A DNA stretch of 64,000 nucleotides from Rhizobium indicum (GTDB lineage: Bacteria; Pseudomonadota; Alphaproteobacteria; Rhizobiales; Rhizobiaceae). The notes beneath the pieces were generated by a model. That model did no database searches. It was not told the DNA's origin and saw nothing but the letters and a program-made list of their open reading frames with translations. This document shows, piece by piece, positions 63,867 to 64,000 of this stretch. The DNA lies in contig NZ_CP054021.1 in assembly GCF_005862305.2 (NCBI RefSeq), positions 496,001 through 560,000 of the forward strand, read 5' to 3'. Each line of letters opens with the position of its first letter. The stretch's first letter is position 1. A program made the position numbers and the translations under genes.

Positions 63867-64000
63867 ATGGCGTGTGCGGTCGGGACGTTCGATGACGTCA
63901 CCCCTCTTGGCGGATCTGCTTTCCGTTGGCGCAGATCTCGTGGTTTCCTTTACGGTGTTGTCGGCGCCGGATTTCTGACCTCCACATGGCTGATCGCGAC
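63867..64000 (+). CDS. Unidentified gene, N-terminus only
   Basis: An ATG at 63867 opens a frame that stays open to the window edge (44 codons). The start MACAVGTFDDVTPLGG is followed by a basic patch (FRWRRSRG) and a hydrophobic stretch (FLYGVVGAGFLTSTWLIA), consistent with an exported or membrane protein. No family can be named from this fragment. The ribosome site is weak. Confidence 0.4.
   Translation, partial: MACAVGTFDDVTPLGGSAFRWRRSRGFLYGVVGAGFLTSTWLIA

Overview
The window reads as chromosomal DNA of an alphaproteobacterium of the Rhizobium etli/leguminosarum type. The evidence is the aapJQMP amino-acid transporter with sizes typical of Rhizobium, RIME-like palindromic intergenic repeats, EipB/DUF1849, DUF3126, bacterial homologues of mitochondrial complex I accessory subunits, and a class I PHA synthase with a phasin. 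All of this is inferred from recognisable protein families and was not confirmed by a search.

Layout. (1) Positions 1-8905, all on the minus strand, hold the envelope/translation block rpsB-tsf-pyrH-frr-uppS-cdsA-rseP-bamA-lpxD (lpxD is cut by the left edge). (2) Positions 9087-13477 hold a four-gene minus-strand unit: TelA, a lipoprotein fusing a solute-binding domain to a VWA domain, an XpaC-like membrane protein, and a second solute-binding-like protein. (3) Positions 13668-26854 hold mixed housekeeping genes: eipB, ridA, a GDPD, a GNAT protein, HIT, Dabb, clpS-clpA, a phasin, cysE, a hydrolase, an NDUFS6-like zinc protein, a flavin monooxygenase and metC. (4) Positions 27213-31510 hold aapJQMP. 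(5) Positions 31569-39847 hold small secreted or hypothetical proteins, tRNA-Arg, tRNA-Pro, an NDUFS4-like protein, a double cold-shock protein, gloA and an M15-type lipoprotein. (6) Positions 40016-56091 hold an accessory block bounded by two identical 114-bp direct repeats, each containing a whole tRNA-Glu(TTC) gene. (7) Positions 56131-64000 hold recJ, hom, an aminotransferase, a SHOCT lipoprotein, phaC and the start of an unidentified gene.

The accessory block is the most interesting part. It contains two minus-strand operons and a LysR regulator. Operon 1 is capA, a complete peptide-type ABC importer (two ATPases, two permeases, one binding protein) and a D-2-hydroxyacid dehydrogenase. 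Operon 2 is rubredoxin, a flavin reductase, a cupin-like protein, a signal-less SBP_bac_3 protein, a secreted type-B carboxylesterase and a Tat-exported yellow/MRJP-like protein. A perfect ATGCCG-TTT-CGGCAT palindrome lies upstream of capA, and a 12/15 match lies in the lysR/rubredoxin divergent promoter. One LysR protein therefore probably controls both operons. I infer an inducible system that takes up and processes an ester- or peptide-like compound. The substrate is unknown.

No CRISPR array, insertion sequence, integrase or rRNA was seen. Most long antisense reading frames are shadows of high-GC genes.
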